DNA of 58,966 nt from Prevotella sp. (lineage in GTDB: Bacteria > Bacteroidota > Bacteroidia > Bacteroidales > Bacteroidaceae). The stretch is from assembly GCA_017619375.1 (NCBI GenBank), contig JAFZSL010000002.1, forward strand, positions 87,679-146,644, in the 5' to 3' direction. The notes under the pieces were generated by a model. That model worked only from the letters and a program-made list of their open reading frames with translations. It searched no databases and was not told where the DNA came from. A program made the translations under genes and the position numbers. Positions 57,645 to 58,966 of the stretch are shown piece by piece. Position 1 is the first letter of the stretch, and the number at the start of each line of letters is the position of its first letter.

Positions 57645-58607
57645 ATGGGAGAAGATAAGGATATAAGTAAAGAAAAGGATATGGAAAAAGAAAAGTCGCT
57701 GCTGGCGCCCATCTTGCTGTTCGCCTACAACCGCCCCGAACACTTGAAGCGGTGCGTGGAGTCACTGATGGCTAATGAACTGTCGGCGGAAAGCGACCTC
57801 TTCGTCTTCTCCGACGCCCCCAGGACGGAGGAGGACAAGGAGGGCGTGGCCCAGGTCAGGGCGTTCATTAGGAGAATCGTGGGATTCCGCAAGGTGAGCA
57901 TCGTGGAAAGGGATGAAAACTGGGGCTTGGCACGCAGCATCATTGATGGCGTGACGACCGTGGTGGAGAAGTATGGCAGGGTGATTGTCGTGGAGGATGA
58001 CCTTGTCCTGGCGCCCTTTTTCCTGCAATTCATGAACGACGCACTGGATGTGTATGAGGATGAACCGAGGGTGGGGCATATCCAGGCGTGCGACTTCACG
58101 CAAGACCCTTCGCTACCCGACACCTTCCTTATCAAATGGACGGGGAGTTGGGGATGGGCCACTTGGGGTCGTGCATGGAAGCATTTCAATTCCGATGGTA
58201 CGGAACTGCTGAGGCAGTTGGAGGAGCGCAAACTCACCCGGACGTTCGACTTCAACGGGAGATATGGCTTCACGCGTATGCTGCGCCGACAGATAGAGGG
58301 GAAGAACAACTCCTGGGCCATACGATGGAACGCCTCTTTGTTCCTCAAAGACGTCCTCTCGCTCAATGTGGGGCGGTCGCTTGTGAGCAACCAGGGTTTC
58401 GACGGTTCCGGCACCAACTGCGGCGGCGGCGGACTGTATGCCTCCAACCTCCATATGCTTCCTCTCCCCGTGACTCGCATCTCGCCGATAGAGGAAAACA
58501 CGGCGGCGCGCAAGGTGTTCGAGCGCTATTACGCCCGCACCAATTCCTTCTGGGCGAAAGTACGGCGACGCCTCGCCCGCATCTTGAAAGGTGATTTCGG
58601 ACGGTGA
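57645..58607 (+). CDS. Glycosyltransferase family 2 / GNT-I-like protein
   Basis: A 320-aa GT-A enzyme (LLFAYNRPEHLKRCVESL, LFVFSDAPRTEED, VVEDDLVLAPFFLQFMNDAL with the metal-binding acidic triad, WTGSWGWATWGRAW). This type occurs in Bacteroidota surface-glycan loci. Two starts are possible: ATG 57645 and ATG 57681; both lie in a triple AAGGATAT repeat, and the residues between them (GEDKDISKEKD) are outside the conserved fold, so the later one is also reasonable. Confidence 0.83.
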   Translation: MGEDKDISKEKDMEKEKSLLAPILLFAYNRPEHLKRCVESLMANELSAESDLFVFSDAPRTEEDKEGVAQVRAFIRRIVGFRKVSIVERDENWGLARSIIDGVTTVVEKYGRVIVVEDDLVLAPFFLQFMNDALDVYEDEPRVGHIQACDFTQDPSLPDTFLIKWTGSWGWATWGRAWKHFNSDGTELLRQLEERKLTRTFDFNGRYGFTRMLRRQIEGKNNSWAIRWNASLFLKDVLSLNVGRSLVSNQGFDGSGTNCGGGGLYASNLHMLPLPVTRISPIEENTAARKVFERYYARTNSFWAKVRRRLARILKGDFGR

Positions 58608-58642
58608 TGAAGATTGGGCTATGCCCGAAGTTGCTCTCGCTC

Positions 58643-58670
58643 GGCAGACTCCAAGCGAGCTTGGTCTGCC
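58643..58670. repeat. Dispersed hairpin repeat, best-formed copy
   Basis: GGCAGAC + CAAGC pairs with GCTTG + GTCTGCC around GA (a TC bulge). Outside it AAGTTGC (58628-58634) faces GCAACTT (58682-58688), giving a nested structure. Confidence 0.75.
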
Positions 58671-58733
58671 CTCGCTTAATCGCAACTTTGAAGATTGCGC
58701 ACCGCCATTTTCGAAGTTGTGAATGCACCCGGG

Positions 58734-58758
58734 GTGTTCATCTCCCCTCCCCTCGAGG
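58734..58758 (+). repeat. 50-bp palindromic element, copy E, truncated at its centre
   Basis: First 25 bases of the element with two changes; ends at CTCGAGG, the palindrome centre, where unrelated DNA starts. Confidence 0.75.
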
Positions 58759-58762
58759 CTAA

Positions 58763-58776
58763 TCTTATACACATCT
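58763..58776. other. Stretch matching the end of the Tn5/Nextera mosaic-end sequence
   Basis: TCTTATACACATCT equals the last 14 bases of the tagmentation mosaic end. It may be a residual adapter or chimeric join rather than genome. Confidence 0.45.
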
Positions 58777-58860
58777 CTTCTACAATCTTTGATTCACAAA
58801 ATGATTACAATAAAAAATAAAGAATATTAAAAAAGGAGGAAAAAGATATAAAAAGGAGGA

Positions 58861-58922
58861 AAATCGCGATTAAGCGAGAGCAGACGAAAGCTTGTTTTCA
58901 GTTTGCCGAGCGAGAGCGATTT
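58861..58922. repeat. Dispersed hairpin repeat, diverged copy
   Basis: AAATCGC (58861-58867) faces GCGATTT (58916-58922), enclosing GCGAGAGCAGAC...GTTTGCCGAGCGAGAG, as in the copy near 58643. Confidence 0.6.
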
Positions 58923-58966
58923 ATCCAAAAATGAAGATGGAAAAAGTGCCAAGGCACTCTCAAAAA

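Larger units (their letters stand above)
58608..58966. other. Gene-free end of the window
   Basis: Holds two hairpin repeat copies, a truncated 50-bp element, an adapter-like stretch (58763-58776) and AG-rich DNA with two AAAAAGGAGGAAAA copies. No gene is supported. Confidence 0.55.

Noticed and set aside
57400-57666. Cys-rich reading frame with repeated YCTD tetrapeptides
   Set aside because: It arises from the 12-bp CACGGACTACTG array, overlaps the 50-bp element and the next gene, and has no start signal.

Overview
The window looks like chromosome from a Bacteroidales bacterium, most likely Prevotellaceae (Prevotella in the broad sense). The evidence is a type IX secretion operon in the order porP-gldK-gldL-gldM-gldN, Bacteroidota promoters with a TAnnTTTG -7 element, outer-membrane beta-barrels of Bacteroidota type, DUF4290 next to murA, and a secreted GH98 enzyme ending in the short C-terminal sorting segment common in Prevotella. 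No rRNA, phage or CRISPR locus was seen; there is one tRNA gene.

Layout. 1-3.4 kb: secreted GH98 glycosidase. 3.6-12.4 kb: 7TM-HD phosphodiesterase, a SpoIIE phosphatase fused to an RsbW-like kinase domain, an ABCG-type transporter, a lipoprotein and a STAS antagonist; the phosphatase/kinase and STAS proteins look like a partner-switching pair. 12.5-24 kb: malate dehydrogenase, a porin-like protein, an interrupted HMA-like secreted protein, a cysteine-rich membrane protein, an exonuclease, DUF3737, PatB-type lyase, a four-helix-bundle gene inside inverted AT-rich repeats, gamma-carbonic anhydrase, a flippase and a FadL-like porin. 24-30 kb: FAD/Fe-S oxidoreductase, PriA, barrel protein. 30.5-36.6 kb: type IX secretion operon on the minus strand, divergent from a TonB-type receptor. 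39.6-45.5 kb: MetG, tRNA-Arg(CCU), a PBP4-like protein without its catalytic residues, acyl-CoA ligase and its XRE-cupin regulator. 46-53 kb: SGNH hydrolase, then the minus-strand block DUF4290-murA-rimM-dxr-rseP, and tsaB. 53-58.6 kb: yicC, gmk, nadD, two glycosyltransferases and a DUF559 nuclease gene bracketed by perfect 50-bp inverted repeats.

The most unusual property is the intergenic DNA. Nearly every longer spacer is built from one of several short-repeat families: RATTGAA heptamers, AATTATT arrays, TAGTTTTCC 9-mers, GTAGGAGG units, a hairpin block, a CTCGAG-centred 50-bp palindromic element and a chain of covarying hairpins. Several lie exactly at gene ends and supply the last codons and the stop. 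Two families enclose a small gene (four-helix bundle; DUF559 nuclease) in inverted orientation, which suggests gene-bearing parent elements with solo derivatives elsewhere. The last ~200 bases follow a stretch resembling a tagmentation adapter and may not be contiguous with the rest.
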